64,000 nt of DNA. Source: Turritopsis dohrnii. Taxonomy: Eukaryota > Cnidaria > Hydrozoa > Anthoathecata > Oceaniidae. The stretch is from assembly GCA_027922465.2 (NCBI GenBank), contig BQMF02000099.1, positions 1 to 64,000 of the forward strand, read 5' to 3'. This document shows positions 1 to 9,226 of this stretch, one piece after another. The stretch's first letter is position 1. Every line of letters starts with the position of its first letter. The position numbers were made by a program, and so were the translations under genes. The notes under the pieces are model-generated. The model did no database searches. It worked only from the letters and a program-made list of their open reading frames with translations, and had not been told where the DNA came from.

Positions 1-164
1 CTAGTATGCAGACTGTGACCACCGAATGATGTTTCTCGTTCACCTGATGTATGTATCTGTGCACCCGTACGGTCACCGGTCGGTATGAGAGGAAACGTCT
101 CATCGGTTGTTTCATCTGTCGTCATCCCATGTTCTCCAAAAGGATCTATGTCAATGTCTGTCAT
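1..164 (-). CDS. Partial N-terminus of a Polinton protein of unknown function
   Basis: An ATG at 164-162 on the minus strand opens a frame that stays open to the left edge (54 codons seen). The peptide is acidic and polar (it starts MTDIDIDPFGEHG) with many Thr, Asp and Gly residues, no cysteines and no hydrophobic segment. It faces away from the 198-residue gene at 225, from which it is separated by about 60 bases of AT-rich DNA that would act as a shared divergent promoter. I do not recognise a domain. Its place inside the Polinton suggests a structural or accessory protein. A frame this long at the edge could in principle be chance, but the ATG and the compact spacing fit a gene. Confidence 0.55.
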   Translation of the reverse strand, partial: MTDIDIDPFGEHGMTTDETTDETFPLIPTGDRTGAQIHTSGERETSFGGHSLHT

Positions 165-224
165 TTTATTTATTTAGAGGATAAATTATTATTAATTATT
201 ATATAACATAATCTCTCTCTAAAT

Positions 225-821
225 ATGAGTTTTAAAATTTATCCAAAACTACCCACTGCTCCTGAGGATTTGAATGAGCAGGAAAAGTTTAACGCAAGCG
301 TAATAAATTCAGAATTTGAAGAGTTGATAAAACTTAAGAACAAGTTTAGCATCAAGCTCAAGAGATACAACAAGGCGATAGAACGATCGATGCTACTAAA
401 TGCTAGCTCAAGCGCTATAACCATCGGCTCTGGCATCGGTTCAATTGCAACAGGGGCTACTATTATCGGAATACCTATTTCTGCAGGATTAGGTGGTGTA
501 GCCCTAGCCGGCTCTATCTGTACCGGACTTACCACAGCTGTCATCAAAAGATATCAAAAGAAAGTAGAAAAAGTGATAAAATTATATGATATTGTTACAT
601 CCTCAATTTCTGTCTTCGAAACTAACATAAGTCAGGCGCTGACTGATGGAAGGATCAATTACAAAGAATTCCAGGTTTTGCAGGGAACATATTACAAAGC
701 TTTAGAAGGACTCAGTTCTACAGATAGAAAGATGGAGACTGAAACTCAAAATCAATTTCAAAAAAGTTTGATGGTAGAACTCCAAAACCTGAAAAAATCC
801 ATAACCGAAAATGGTTACTAG
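225..821 (+). CDS. Polinton protein with central glycine-rich hydrophobic segment, function unknown
   Basis: 198 residues starting at an ATG. Residues about 1-60 are polar and Lys/Glu rich. Residues about 64-108 form a Gly/Ala/Ile-rich hydrophobic stretch with glycine-zipper-like spacing, long enough for one or two membrane passes. Residues 109-198 are again charged and probably helical. This layout suggests a membrane-active or virion-associated protein, but I recognise no named family. It lies between the divergent partial gene at the left edge and the 106-residue gene starting 67 bases downstream on the same strand. It has an intact frame and codon use like its neighbours. Alternatives are a minor capsid or a membrane-lytic accessory protein; this is inference from composition and position only. 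Confidence 0.7.
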   Translation: MSFKIYPKLPTAPEDLNEQEKFNASVINSEFEELIKLKNKFSIKLKRYNKAIERSMLLNASSSAITIGSGIGSIATGATIIGIPISAGLGGVALAGSICTGLTTAVIKRYQKKVEKVIKLYDIVTSSISVFETNISQALTDGRINYKEFQVLQGTYYKALEGLSSTDRKMETETQNQFQKSLMVELQNLKKSITENGY

Positions 822-888
822 GATGTGCTTGTGTGTTCCTAAATTTGAAAAAGTGATATAAAGAAATATGATCACAAGTATATAGACA

Positions 889-1209
889 ATGGAATTCCCA
901 ACAGTTGATACATTTGAACAAACAATCAAAAAGCAAAACAAGGAACAAATGGCAGAGATCATAAAGTGGCGAGAGCTACCTGAAAACGTGATTTATCATG
1001 TTAAATTTTTTTCTACAAAAGCTATGTATGCAGAGTTGAAAGACGGAGCAGGAAATATATATAAGGTGTGGTTGCCTGAAAGACTTTTCATTGAATTAAA
1101 TGATTATGGTTGGAGCTCTAGAGAGGCCTTTGTCAGACCGAAAGGTCTCAAACAATCTCAAAAGAATTCAGAAAGACAATTCTTTGATTATGACATTATA
1201 TGGCGCTAG
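889..1209 (+). CDS. Small Polinton protein, possibly an OB-fold ssDNA-binding protein
   Basis: 106 residues from an ATG at 889. An N-terminal helix (residues about 5-25) is followed by a beta-rich region (about 30-70) with alternating hydrophobic residues, ending in a short basic tail. The strand pattern around VIYHVK, MYAELKD and NIYKVWLPERL resembles an OB-fold, which would suit a single-stranded DNA-binding protein beside a replicative polymerase. That is inference from secondary-structure feel, not a recognised motif. The gene is co-directional with the 198-residue gene and is tail-to-tail with the integrase, whose stop lies 57 bases away. No defects are visible. Confidence 0.65.
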   Translation: MEFPTVDTFEQTIKKQNKEQMAEIIKWRELPENVIYHVKFFSTKAMYAELKDGAGNIYKVWLPERLFIELNDYGWSSREAFVRPKGLKQSQKNSERQFFDYDIIWR

Positions 1210-1265
1210 ATAAAATCTCGTCGACTAATCTTTACTTGTTTCTAGTAAAGATACTTTTGTATGAT

Positions 1266-2249
1266 TCACCAACCTTGCACATAATCAGGAGGTAGCTCTG
1301 TATCTTCAGGTATTAATATCAGCTCTTCTTTCACAAAAGCTCGTTCAGGTCCATCTTGAAGGTAATACATTACACGGTTACCAGGTTGCTCTATTACCTC
1401 ACTCAATCTATATGTCTTCTTTGACCATATTCTATCTGTTGCTCTTTTTCGATGGTCATCGTGCTCTTCACCCGGTTGCAATAGATATCTATACAAACCA
1501 TCTTGAGGTAATTTTTCTTCAGATGGATAGCTCTCTCGTTTAGCGAGAGGCACCTCTTTCAATTTGATGGCATCTTTCGGTTTCATACCGATCATCTGAG
1601 TCTTTGTATCGTTCAATCTACCCACAAGTTTATACAAATATTTGACCCATGTGGATGATACCTTTTCCGAATCATTTAGTTCTTGAGCATCTTGTATTTT
1701 GAATAAATTTTCAGCAAGTATCTTGTTCAATGCTTCAACAAAAGCTGTATGGGTATGCTTATATTTAGTAGTTGCTCTTTTAATTTCAACATTATTCTTC
1801 TCCAACAATTTTGATACATCCGCTTTGAATTCTGAACCGTTATCACATTGAAATACTTTTGGATAGTTTAAGGGTCCAACCTTGTAGATGTCTTCGATCA
1901 TAGCGGCAACCTCTTTCGCTCTCTTAGTATTCAAAGGTCGAGCCACCTTATAGCGTGAAGCAACATCGATACCAGACAAAATGTACTTGTATTTATTACC
2001 ATATAGCATATCACTAGGCATATACAATATATCAAATTGATGAATTTCATTCGGTTTAGTTACCTCATAATGTGGACGTTCGATTCTTTTCGGTGCTGGT
2101 AAATGTACTTGCCACAAAGCTTGTTTTGATAGCCACTTCTTAATTTCCTTCGGTTTGAAGCCAAATCCTCTTAGATTGCGAACAGCCTTTTGTCCTTTCC
2201 ATAAGTTTTGAGGTTGATAATAAATTTCTTGAAGTTTAGTGTCTGACAT
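1266..2249 (-). CDS. Polinton retroviral-like integrase (rve family) with C-terminal chromodomain-like module
   Basis: 327 residues from an ATG. The DDE catalytic triad is intact: Asp73 (in QFDILYM), Asp136 (in QCDNGSEF) and Glu172 (in AFVEALNK). The last two are separated by 35 residues, the classic D-35-E spacing. The C-terminus (about 265-327) is a small beta-rich domain with the ERAFVKEELILIP motif, matching the chromodomain/SH3-like tail usual in Polinton integrases. There is no HHCC zinc finger at the N-terminus; residues about 1-60 are basic. The enzyme would join the element's ends to chromosomal DNA in the nucleus. It is transcribed divergently from the SAP-like gene at 2352, with 102 bases between the starts, and is the only complete minus-strand gene of the element in view. 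It appears intact. Confidence 0.93.
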   Translation of the reverse strand: MSDTKLQEIYYQPQNLWKGQKAVRNLRGFGFKPKEIKKWLSKQALWQVHLPAPKRIERPHYEVTKPNEIHQFDILYMPSDMLYGNKYKYILSGIDVASRYKVARPLNTKRAKEVAAMIEDIYKVGPLNYPKVFQCDNGSEFKADVSKLLEKNNVEIKRATTKYKHTHTAFVEALNKILAENLFKIQDAQELNDSEKVSSTWVKYLYKLVGRLNDTKTQMIGMKPKDAIKLKEVPLAKRESYPSEEKLPQDGLYRYLLQPGEEHDDHRKRATDRIWSKKTYRLSEVIEQPGNRVMYYLQDGPERAFVKEELILIPEDTELPPDYVQGW

Positions 2250-2332
2250 TTTTTATTTATAAACAACGTTTTATTTTAGCTCATTTTATTAAAAAAATGA
2301 CACGAGAAAAGTGGCTTAAAAGTTTTTATTAT

Positions 2333-2344
2333 CTTTATATAAAG
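2333..2344. promoter_or_regulatory. TATA-like palindrome in divergent Polinton promoter
   Basis: The perfect 12-base palindrome CTTTATATAAAG sits eight bases before the ATG of the SAP-like gene, inside the 102-base intergenic space shared with the divergent integrase. The short distance to the ATG makes it doubtful as a standard TATA box; a late-type viral promoter of this kind is an inference. Confidence 0.3.
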
Positions 2345-2351
2345 AATAAAC

Positions 2352-2654
2352 ATGACCGACAAAACAGAATCAGATTACCAATCAATGACTTATGATACAT
2401 TGATAAACTTATGTGCATCACGAAAAATAAAATATGTTAAGCAAATGAATAAAGCTAAAATGGTTGAGGTACTTGAAAAAAATGATAAGGATCCATCTTA
2501 TACTCTCGATCCTGATATTAAACAAGCATTTTATACACGCTATTCAAACTGGATAAAAAACAACGAAGAAAAATATCTCAGATATCGAGAGAATAATAAA
2601 GAGCAGAAAAAGATGGTTCGCAAACAAAAAAGATTGGCTCGTTCAACCTCGTAA
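2352..2654 (+). CDS. Small SAP-domain-like Polinton protein
   Basis: 100 residues from an ATG. Residues about 12-48 read as a SAP-like helix-turn-helix motif (YDTLINLCASRKIKYVKQ, then KAKMVEVLEK), of the type used to bind AT-rich DNA. The C-terminal 50 residues are strongly basic (many Lys, Arg and Asn) and could contact nucleic acid. The polymerase that starts 121 bases downstream carries the same kind of motif at its own N-terminus, so two neighbouring genes share a SAP-like module. The gene is intact and divergent from the integrase. A role in DNA packaging or replication is possible but inferred only from the motif and charge. Confidence 0.7.
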   Translation: MTDKTESDYQSMTYDTLINLCASRKIKYVKQMNKAKMVEVLEKNDKDPSYTLDPDIKQAFYTRYSNWIKNNEEKYLRYRENNKEQKKMVRKQKRLARSTS

Positions 2655-2775
2655 AGGGTGTTTTTTTTTGTTACTTAAATCGAGTAACAAATGTTAACTA
2701 GATGGTCTGAAAAATTGGAAATTTTACCATCTTAAACCATCTTAAAGGCAGCTAATCACATTTGTATATTACAAC

Positions 2776-5700
2776 ATGACTTCACAAAATACTGTTGTTC
2801 AATTAAAAGCTATTGCGAGAGAACGCGGTCTACATGGCTACTCAAAACTCAGAAAAGCTGAGTTGATCGAATTATTAGCAAACCCACCTGTCCGACCTGT
2901 TCCACTACCAAGACCTACTAGGTTTAACCGACCTGTTCCACCACCAAGACCTACTAGGTTTAACCGACCTGTTCCACCACCAAGACCTGTTCCAATTATT
3001 CCTACCCAACAAGATATGGATTTGTTTGAACAGCAAGAAATGGCAAAAAATAGACCTCAGGTGAAAAGCAAGTTGGATGAGTTGAAGGAGTGGTTAGTAA
3101 ATCACACACCTAAACCTATTCGTGAGAAAGTGAGTAGCGCTTTTAGAGAGATGAAGAAGAAGATTCTCAATCTCTATAAGAGAAAGAATGATGAAAAAGA
3201 TGAAAAACTGGTGGAACCAAAAGCGTTTGTCCCCATTGAAATGGCGTTTGAGGGTTCTTACAAAAGGTTCAAGATAAACTCAGATGGAAAAAAGGACGTT
3301 GATTCGTTTCTCGAAAAGGTTCGACCCATTTTAAGCGATCTGATTATGAGAGAACTCAAAAACAAAAAATCAATAAAAATTCAAGCAACTGTGTGGATCA
3401 AATGGAGAAAGGAGGATTTATCCAATCCTGAAGCAACAATCTACGTCGATAAGGTGTTCAATAGCAATATGGAAACAATTCACAATGAAAGCGATATATC
3501 TGATGTTGTCAATAAGATGTTCAATAAGATAATCGAACAGGTTGAAAACCCTGCGTTACCTCAATCCGGCTTTGTTATCGATAAGATTTTAAATATTGAT
3601 GTGGACTTTCACAAGCTAAAATTAACGAGAGGCAGCTCTTACTTACCTTTACCTGAGAATTTCAGTGGTAAGAAATCAGTGATCAATCCATATAACGAAG
3701 ACGATGAAGAGTGTTTCAAATGGGCTGTTATCGCAGCTCTCAATCATGATAAGATTAAGAAAAATCCACAAAGGATAATGAATCTCAAGAAACACGTTGA
3801 TAAATATAATTGGGAGGGTTTATCGTTTCCAATGGCGCTAAATAAAATAGATTTGTTCGAGAGGAGGAACCCTGATATCGCTGTGCATGTTTTAACAAAA
3901 GACGAGAAAGAAGGTATCTATATGTGTCGTAAGTCGAAGCATCTTGATTGCAAAGAAACGGTTGTTTTGTTTTTACTATGTGAAGAGGAAAAGAGACATT
4001 ATATAGCTGTAAAGCACTTGAGCGGTGTCTTGAGCAAGGTCAACTCGAAGCATAAAAATAAAGAACATTATTGCTTGAATTGTCTCAATGGATTCTCAAG
4101 TGAGGAAACACGAGATGAACACTTTGAATATTGTAAAAATAATGATGTCGCGAAGATCGAAATGCCAAAGGAGGGTAGCACCGTTAAGTTTCATGACGGT
4201 CAGTATCAGCTCAAAGCTCCTTTCATAATGTATGCTGATTTCGAAGCTTTGTCAAAAGAGGTTTGTAAAGAACCGCGTAGCGTTATTGGATCATCCACTA
4301 AAAAGGTTGGTATACATATCCCCACAGGCTTCTGTTGTTATAGCAAATTTGCTCATGGTGAAGTTTTAGACCCACTAACGCTTTATCGAGGTGAAGACTG
4401 TGTTTTACGTTTTGTAGATCATGTGGTAGGTGAAGTGAAAAGGCTATACAACATGTTTCCTAAACAAAGAATGCGAGACCTCACATATGAAGAGGAACAG
4501 GGATTTATCGATTCAGATAAGTGCCACATATGTATGAAAGAATTTGAAAAAGATAATATTAAGGTTAGGGATCACTGTCATTTTACTGGTAAATTTCGTG
4601 GAGCTGCACATCAGTCTTGTAATCTCCGTTACAAAGTGCCTAAATACATCCCGATCGTCTTTCACAATCTGAGCGGATATGACGCTCATCTATTTATCAA
4701 AGAACTAGCCAAACAGTATGGAGATGAAGGGATTGCCGTCATCGCTGAAAACAAAGAAAAATATATCTCTTTCTCATTGGATGTTAAGGTTGGTGAATAC
4801 ATTGATAAAAATGGGGTGACTAGAATTCAAAAGATACAGTTGAGATTCATCGATAGCGTGCGTTTCATGGCTAGTAGTCTGGATAACTTGGTAAACAATC
4901 TATCCGACGATCAGTGTAAAAACCTTCGAAAATTCTTCAAGGGTGATGAGCAATTCAAACTATTGAGAAGAAAAGGAGTTTATCCTTATGAATACATTGA
5001 TTCTTTTGATAAGTTTAACGAAACTAAGCTCCCACCGAAAGATGCTTTTTACAGCAAGTTGAACATGAAAGGTATCAGTGATGCTGATTATACACATGCA
5101 CAGAAGGTGTGGAAACACATGAAAAATAAAAATATGGGTGCGTATCATGATCTCTACCTCAAGACAGACGTTCTATTGCTTGCTGATGTTTTTGAGACTT
5201 TTAGGGAAACATGTATAATAAACTATAAACTGGATCCTGCACATTTTTACACTGCTCCAGGATTAGCTTGGCAAGCATGTTTGAAAAAGACAGAGGTTGA
5301 GCTGGATCTGTTGTCAGATATGGATATGTTTCTCTTCGTAGAGCAAGGTATTAGAGGAGGTCTCTGTCAGGCTGTTCATAGACATGCTAAAGCTAATAAC
5401 AAGTATATGGATGCTAAATATAAGAAGACTGAAGAAAGTAGCTATCTCCAATATCTTGATGCAAATAATCTATATGGATGGGCTATGATTCAGAAGCTAC
5501 CGACAGGGAATTTCAAGTGGGTAGATGCTAATAAATTTACCACCGATTTCATTTCAAAGTTGGCTGAGAAAGATGGTAAATATGGTTATCTTCTTGAAGT
5601 TGATGTGAACTATCCTCAGGAGCTTCATGATTCACATAACGATCTTCCGTTTATGCCTGAGCGAAAGAAGATCAATGGTGTAGAAAAGCTAACTCCATGT

Positions 5701-6669
5701 CTTTCAGACAAGAAGAACTATATTATTCATATCCGCGCACTTGATCAAGCGCTGAAGCATGGTCTTGTTCTTGAGAAAGTTCATAGAGTATTGAGATTTA
5801 AGCAAAGTGCATGGTTGAAGCCGTACATCGATTTCAACACCAATTTGCGTACCAAATCAAAGAATGACTTTGAAAAGGACTTTTTCAAGCTCATGAACAA
5901 TTCAGTCTTTGGTAAAACTATGGAGAATCAACGTAAGCATAAAGACATACGCTTGGCTACCAAGAAAGAACAATATGAGAAGCTGGTGATGAAACCTAAT
6001 TTCAAGGGTAGTATCTGTTTCAGTGAACATTTGATGGCTGCTGAAATGCAAAAGATCAAACTTGTGTTGAACAAGCCAATCTATCTGGGACCTACAGTTC
6101 TTGATTTGTCAAAGACGATTATGTACGAGTTTCACTATGATTACATGAAACCAAAATATGGTGACAATCTAAAGCTCTGCTATATGGATACAGACAGCTT
6201 TGTCTATCATATCAAAACCGACGACTTCTACAAAGATATTGCTGATGATGTAGCTTTGAGATTCGACACTTCAGCGTACGATGAGAAAGATAACAGACCT
6301 TTACCTATAGGTTTGAATAAGAAAGTCATTGGTCTAATGAAAGATGAGTTGGGTGGTAAGATAATGACAGAGTTTGTTGCTCTAAGAGCGAAGACCTATG
6401 CATATAAACAGCTGGATGGAAAAGAAGACAAGAAGTGCAAGGGAGTCAAGAAGTGCGTAGTAAAGAAGACCATGGGGTTTGATGATTACAAGAGATGCTT
6501 GTTCGATGGTAAGAATGTTTACAGAGAACAGATGACCTTTCAATCGATTAAGCATGATGTTCACACTATAAAAACAAACAAACTCGCTCTCAATGCGGAT
6601 GACGACAAAAGAATTATTGCAAAAGATGATATTGCTACATATGCCAGAGGATATTATAGATATGTATAA
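2776..6669 (+). CDS. Protein-primed family B DNA polymerase of Polinton (pPolB)
   Basis: 1297 residues from an ATG, a normal length for Polinton polymerases. In order: a SAP-like motif (residues about 3-35); a proline repeat (38-75) built of two near-identical 12-residue units plus a partial third; a long N-terminal region; a C2H2-like finger (about 435-455); exonuclease ExoI (YADFEAL, about 484); an inserted His-Me/endonuclease-VII-like zinc module (CHIC, then DHCHFTGKFRG, about 580-615); ExoII (NLSGYD, about 633); ExoIII (about 790-807); polymerase motif A (DANNLYGW, about 897); motif B (NNSVFGKTMEN, about 1043); and motif C (YMDTDS, about 1137). All catalytic aspartates are present. It would replicate the element from a protein primer. 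The frame is unbroken. Confidence 0.96.
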   Translation: MTSQNTVVQLKAIARERGLHGYSKLRKAELIELLANPPVRPVPLPRPTRFNRPVPPPRPTRFNRPVPPPRPVPIIPTQQDMDLFEQQEMAKNRPQVKSKLDELKEWLVNHTPKPIREKVSSAFREMKKKILNLYKRKNDEKDEKLVEPKAFVPIEMAFEGSYKRFKINSDGKKDVDSFLEKVRPILSDLIMRELKNKKSIKIQATVWIKWRKEDLSNPEATIYVDKVFNSNMETIHNESDISDVVNKMFNKIIEQVENPALPQSGFVIDKILNIDVDFHKLKLTRGSSYLPLPENFSGKKSVINPYNEDDEECFKWAVIAALNHDKIKKNPQRIMNLKKHVDKYNWEGLSFPMALNKIDLFERRNPDIAVHVLTKDEKEGIYMCRKSKHLDCKETVVLFLLCEEEKRHYIAVKHLSGVLSKVNSKHKNKEHYCLNCLNGFSSEETRDEHFEYCKNNDVAKIEMPKEGSTVKFHDGQYQLKAPFIMYADFEALSKEVCKEPRSVIGSSTKKVGIHIPTGFCCYSKFAHGEVLDPLTLYRGEDCVLRFVDHVVGEVKRLYNMFPKQRMRDLTYEEEQGFIDSDKCHICMKEFEKDNIKVRDHCHFTGKFRGAAHQSCNLRYKVPKYIPIVFHNLSGYDAHLFIKELAKQYGDEGIAVIAENKEKYISFSLDVKVGEYIDKNGVTRIQKIQLRFIDSVRFMASSLDNLVNNLSDDQCKNLRKFFKGDEQFKLLRRKGVYPYEYIDSFDKFNETKLPPKDAFYSKLNMKGISDADYTHAQKVWKHMKNKNMGAYHDLYLKTDVLLLADVFETFRETCIINYKLDPAHFYTAPGLAWQACLKKTEVELDLLSDMDMFLFVEQGIRGGLCQAVHRHAKANNKYMDAKYKKTEESSYLQYLDANNLYGWAMIQKLPTGNFKWVDANKFTTDFISKLAEKDGKYGYLLEVDVNYPQELHDSHNDLPFMPERKKINGVEKLTPCLSDKKNYIIHIRALDQALKHGLVLEKVHRVLRFKQSAWLKPYIDFNTNLRTKSKNDFEKDFFKLMNNSVFGKTMENQRKHKDIRLATKKEQYEKLVMKPNFKGSICFSEHLMAAEMQKIKLVLNKPIYLGPTVLDLSKTIMYEFHYDYMKPKYGDNLKLCYMDTDSFVYHIKTDDFYKDIADDVALRFDTSAYDEKDNRPLPIGLNKKVIGLMKDELGGKIMTEFVALRAKTYAYKQLDGKEDKKCKGVKKCVVKKTMGFDDYKRCLFDGKNVYREQMTFQSIKHDVHTIKTNKLALNADDDKRIIAKDDIATYARGYYRYV

Positions 6670-6717
6670 GATAACAAAGAGGTAAAAAAACAAACAAACA
6701 AAATAAATGAATTATAC

Positions 6718-6801
6718 ATGATACCTATGGATATTGACTTTGAAGATCTTTTTGACTGCATCGATGATCTGTGTGTGTCTGTATGTTATATGTATTGTTA
6801 G
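6718..6801 (+). CDS. Possible 27-residue acidic micro-ORF after the polymerase
   Basis: An ATG 48 bases after the polymerase stop opens a 27-codon frame ending TAG, encoding an acidic, Cys/Tyr-rich peptide (MIPMDIDFEDLFDCIDDLCV at its start). The acidic start echoes the partial protein at the window's left edge. It may be a real small gene or the decayed start of a longer one; it could equally be chance. Confidence 0.25.
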   Translation: MIPMDIDFEDLFDCIDDLCVSVCYMYC

Positions 6802-7077
6802 CTTATTTATATTATAAAGTTTAAACTGCTACAAACTGCTTTTTACTACAATCGGGAATTTCCCATTTTTATGATATTGTTTACATTTATGAGTAATTTG
6901 TGGTTATAATAATAGAAACTGTTATTTGAGAATTTTGTTATGTAATCAAAATAATACGTTTCATAACTCGTATCGCGTTATGAAAACAAAGATCTTATAT
7001 GATGATAATATTAGCTATAGTAGGGAAATCCCCGAAATCATATGATTTTGGGCCAACATCCGCACTTTCCTATCTCT
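6802..7077. other. AT-rich spacer, no gene seen
   Basis: AT-rich sequence between the Polinton genes and the first direct repeat. It should hold or lie near the Polinton right terminus, but no inverted-repeat end could be identified. Confidence 0.5.
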
Positions 7078-9103
7078 ACTCACACTATATTCATTGTATA
7101 CAAGTACTTTGCTTGAAAAGACTCTAAAAGTGTAAAATATAAGCTCTAGTGAAAGGAATAACTAACATATGGCTAAATCGCAGATGCCAGGTAGAAATGT
7201 TGTTTCATGTGAGTCTTATGCAACGTTCTTAAGTTTTCCGTAGTTCTTTTAAAAATGGAAGCGAAGAAGCATGCGTAGATTTATGAAAGTTTCTTTATTG
7301 AATATATGGATATAGAAGAGGTTGTAGTACGGCTGTAAAACTTAAAAGAATCAAGAACATTTATGATCCTAGCTGATAATCTACGTGAAACTAATATTCT
7401 TAGTAGTCATTCTTGACAAATAAGCAGTTCTTGATGCTTCAAAACAGATATGAACGACTACCAATAGGGTATGTTTATATCGATTTAATGCGTAAGGTTT
7501 CTATTAGTCTTTCTAAATGTAATACAATTTTTTAATTCATGTTCCTAGATAAGCTACCCTGTTTTTATAAAGCTCTGGAATCTTGAAGCACAGCTTATCT
7601 TCCTCATCAGCTTATACCCATTTTATTAATCAATAGATGACCAATTTTTTAATTGACTAGTCGAACTTAAAACATTGTATGATTTTAAAATTTGTATACT
7701 ATCAAGCTGACGATAAAAAGGAAACACAGATATTTTTATTATTTCGCAAGGTCAAGTAAAAGTTTTTATTATGAAGTTCAGGTACAAACAACATAAAGAT
7801 TTTCATACTGTATAGTTTTAAAAGTAGTATTTTGAAACGTCCACGGAAGAGTGTTCTCTAATGGATTTTTAAACTGACGGTGTTCCTTTTTAAGCTTGAT
7901 CTCCGGCAAAATTTTTCAAAGTCTCTTAACGTTTATGATGCTCTCGGGAATGTAATTAAATGAATTCGAAGTTATTACTTGTTAAGCACAGACTTTTCTT
8001 GATGCGACAAACTTTTTATTACTTAACAAGAGCCAGATGGCGCAAAACGGTAGCAGCAATTTTACTTAAAGTTATGAAAAGTTACTACAAAGTTCTTTGA
8101 GGCTTGTGTTTTTTTATATTTCACTGGTGGAAAACAGGCATAAACGATAAATTTGTTAAAATTATTAGTTAGTGTAAAAAGGGTCTAATCATAAACCACC
8201 AGAAATTAATTTATTAGAGACAAAAGAATTATACATGCGTGATATGAGCTGTATATGATTTTTTTATAAGAAAATTTTTTGTAAGACTATGTGTAGAAAA
8301 AAAACACGCGTTTCGAAAAAAAAAAATATGTTTTTAATTATAATTTCATGAAACCAAAAATGAATTCAAACAAATAACTGCCTTTTCGAACTAGATCTTT
8401 GAAAGCCTTAATACAGAAACATATAGTGTATAGTTAGCTAACAACTGAGGTAATATGAAATTTTGAACTGATAAGCTTTACCGTCAAGAAAAGCAAAATA
8501 TCAAGTATTTTCAGTTAGCGTAATGAACTAAAAGTTCCATTTTTATGTAGGGCTATTTGATAAGAATTCATTCTTTCATGGATTAAGCTACAAAATATCA
8601 GATTATGTACTTTTGAAACAAAACGCAATCTACTTTTAAATGTTTGTTACAGAAAAGCTTCCAAAATTCGAAGGCTGCGTTCCTTCATTAAAACTTACAT
8701 TGCGTTATTAGTAGAGTCTCGCAGACTCTAAATCACAGACTAATTGCCATTTCGGCCGGAGTAGGAGGAGGAGTAGTAGGAGTAGGAGTCCGCGGGTGTT
8801 TTAATACGGTATTCGCTATCGCTGCTACCGTAATAACTTCTTGAAGATTCTTTAGGGAATACAACTTTGAATTAAAATCTTTTTTAAAAAATCTCTAAAT
8901 TGAAGCAAGACTGAAGTTTTATATGAGACAACAAAGTTTAATTGTTATCGTTGTTAAAAGGTAAAATGTAAAATACCGCAACATCATTCTGCATTATGCA
9001 TATCTTTTTAAAGCGTGAACTAACATTCATTTCTTTCTGAAAAGCCTCCAGAAAGTCTTCCAGTCATCTGCAGGAATACTTCTGCCCGGTAGGGCATCTT
9101 GTT
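7078..9103 (+). repeat. Interspersed repeat, copy 1 (with about 0.8-kb internal extra segment)
   Basis: From about 7078 to 8026 and again from 8834 to 9103 this segment matches 9227-10433 with high identity in the same order and orientation. It ends with a small hairpin (stem TGCCC at 9083-9087, GGGCA at 9092-9096) followed by TCTTGTT. No coding capacity is visible. The shared 3' hairpin and TTGTT end mark it as a mobile element copy, probably a non-autonomous Helentron-like element. Its 5' border was placed only where similarity to copy 2 begins. Confidence 0.75.
8027..8833. repeat. Segment present only in copy 1, flanked by a 10-bp inverted repeat
   Basis: Copy 2 jumps directly from the equivalent of 8026 to that of 8834. 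Just inside these points copy 1 has CGGTAGCAGC (8048-8057) and its reverse complement GCTGCTACCG (8821-8830). The segment also carries a GGA/GTA-rich tract (8757-8790) and a perfect 8-bp stem, 3-base loop hairpin (8712-8730). It is either an insertion into copy 1 or a deletion from copy 2. Confidence 0.55.
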
Positions 9104-9226
9104 TTTTTTGTTTTGTTTTTTTTTTTTTTCACTGTCCAAACCTAGACCAATTTTTGTCGATGGGAAATAGCCACTCAAATCATTAATGTTCCCAACTTAC
9201 ATTCTTTTTATGATTTAACAGTCTAA

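Larger units (their letters stand above)
1..6801. mobile_element. Polinton/Maverick DNA transposon, partial (one end)
   Basis: A block of closely packed intronless genes contains the two hallmark Polinton genes: a retroviral-type integrase (1266-2249, minus) and a protein-primed family B DNA polymerase (2776-6669, plus). Polintons are 15-20 kb self-synthesising elements that also encode a packaging ATPase, a cysteine protease and capsid proteins. None of those is visible here, so the rest must lie left of the window. The polymerase is the last large gene before the right side, so the right terminus should lie soon after 6.7 kb. I could not place the terminal inverted repeat because its partner is outside the window. 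All genes seen here are open, so this end looks recent. The family assignment is secure; the borders are not. Confidence 0.9.

Noticed and set aside
8712..8730. Rho-independent-type terminator hairpin
   Set aside because: Eukaryotic context and no following T-run; probably incidental to the inserted segment.
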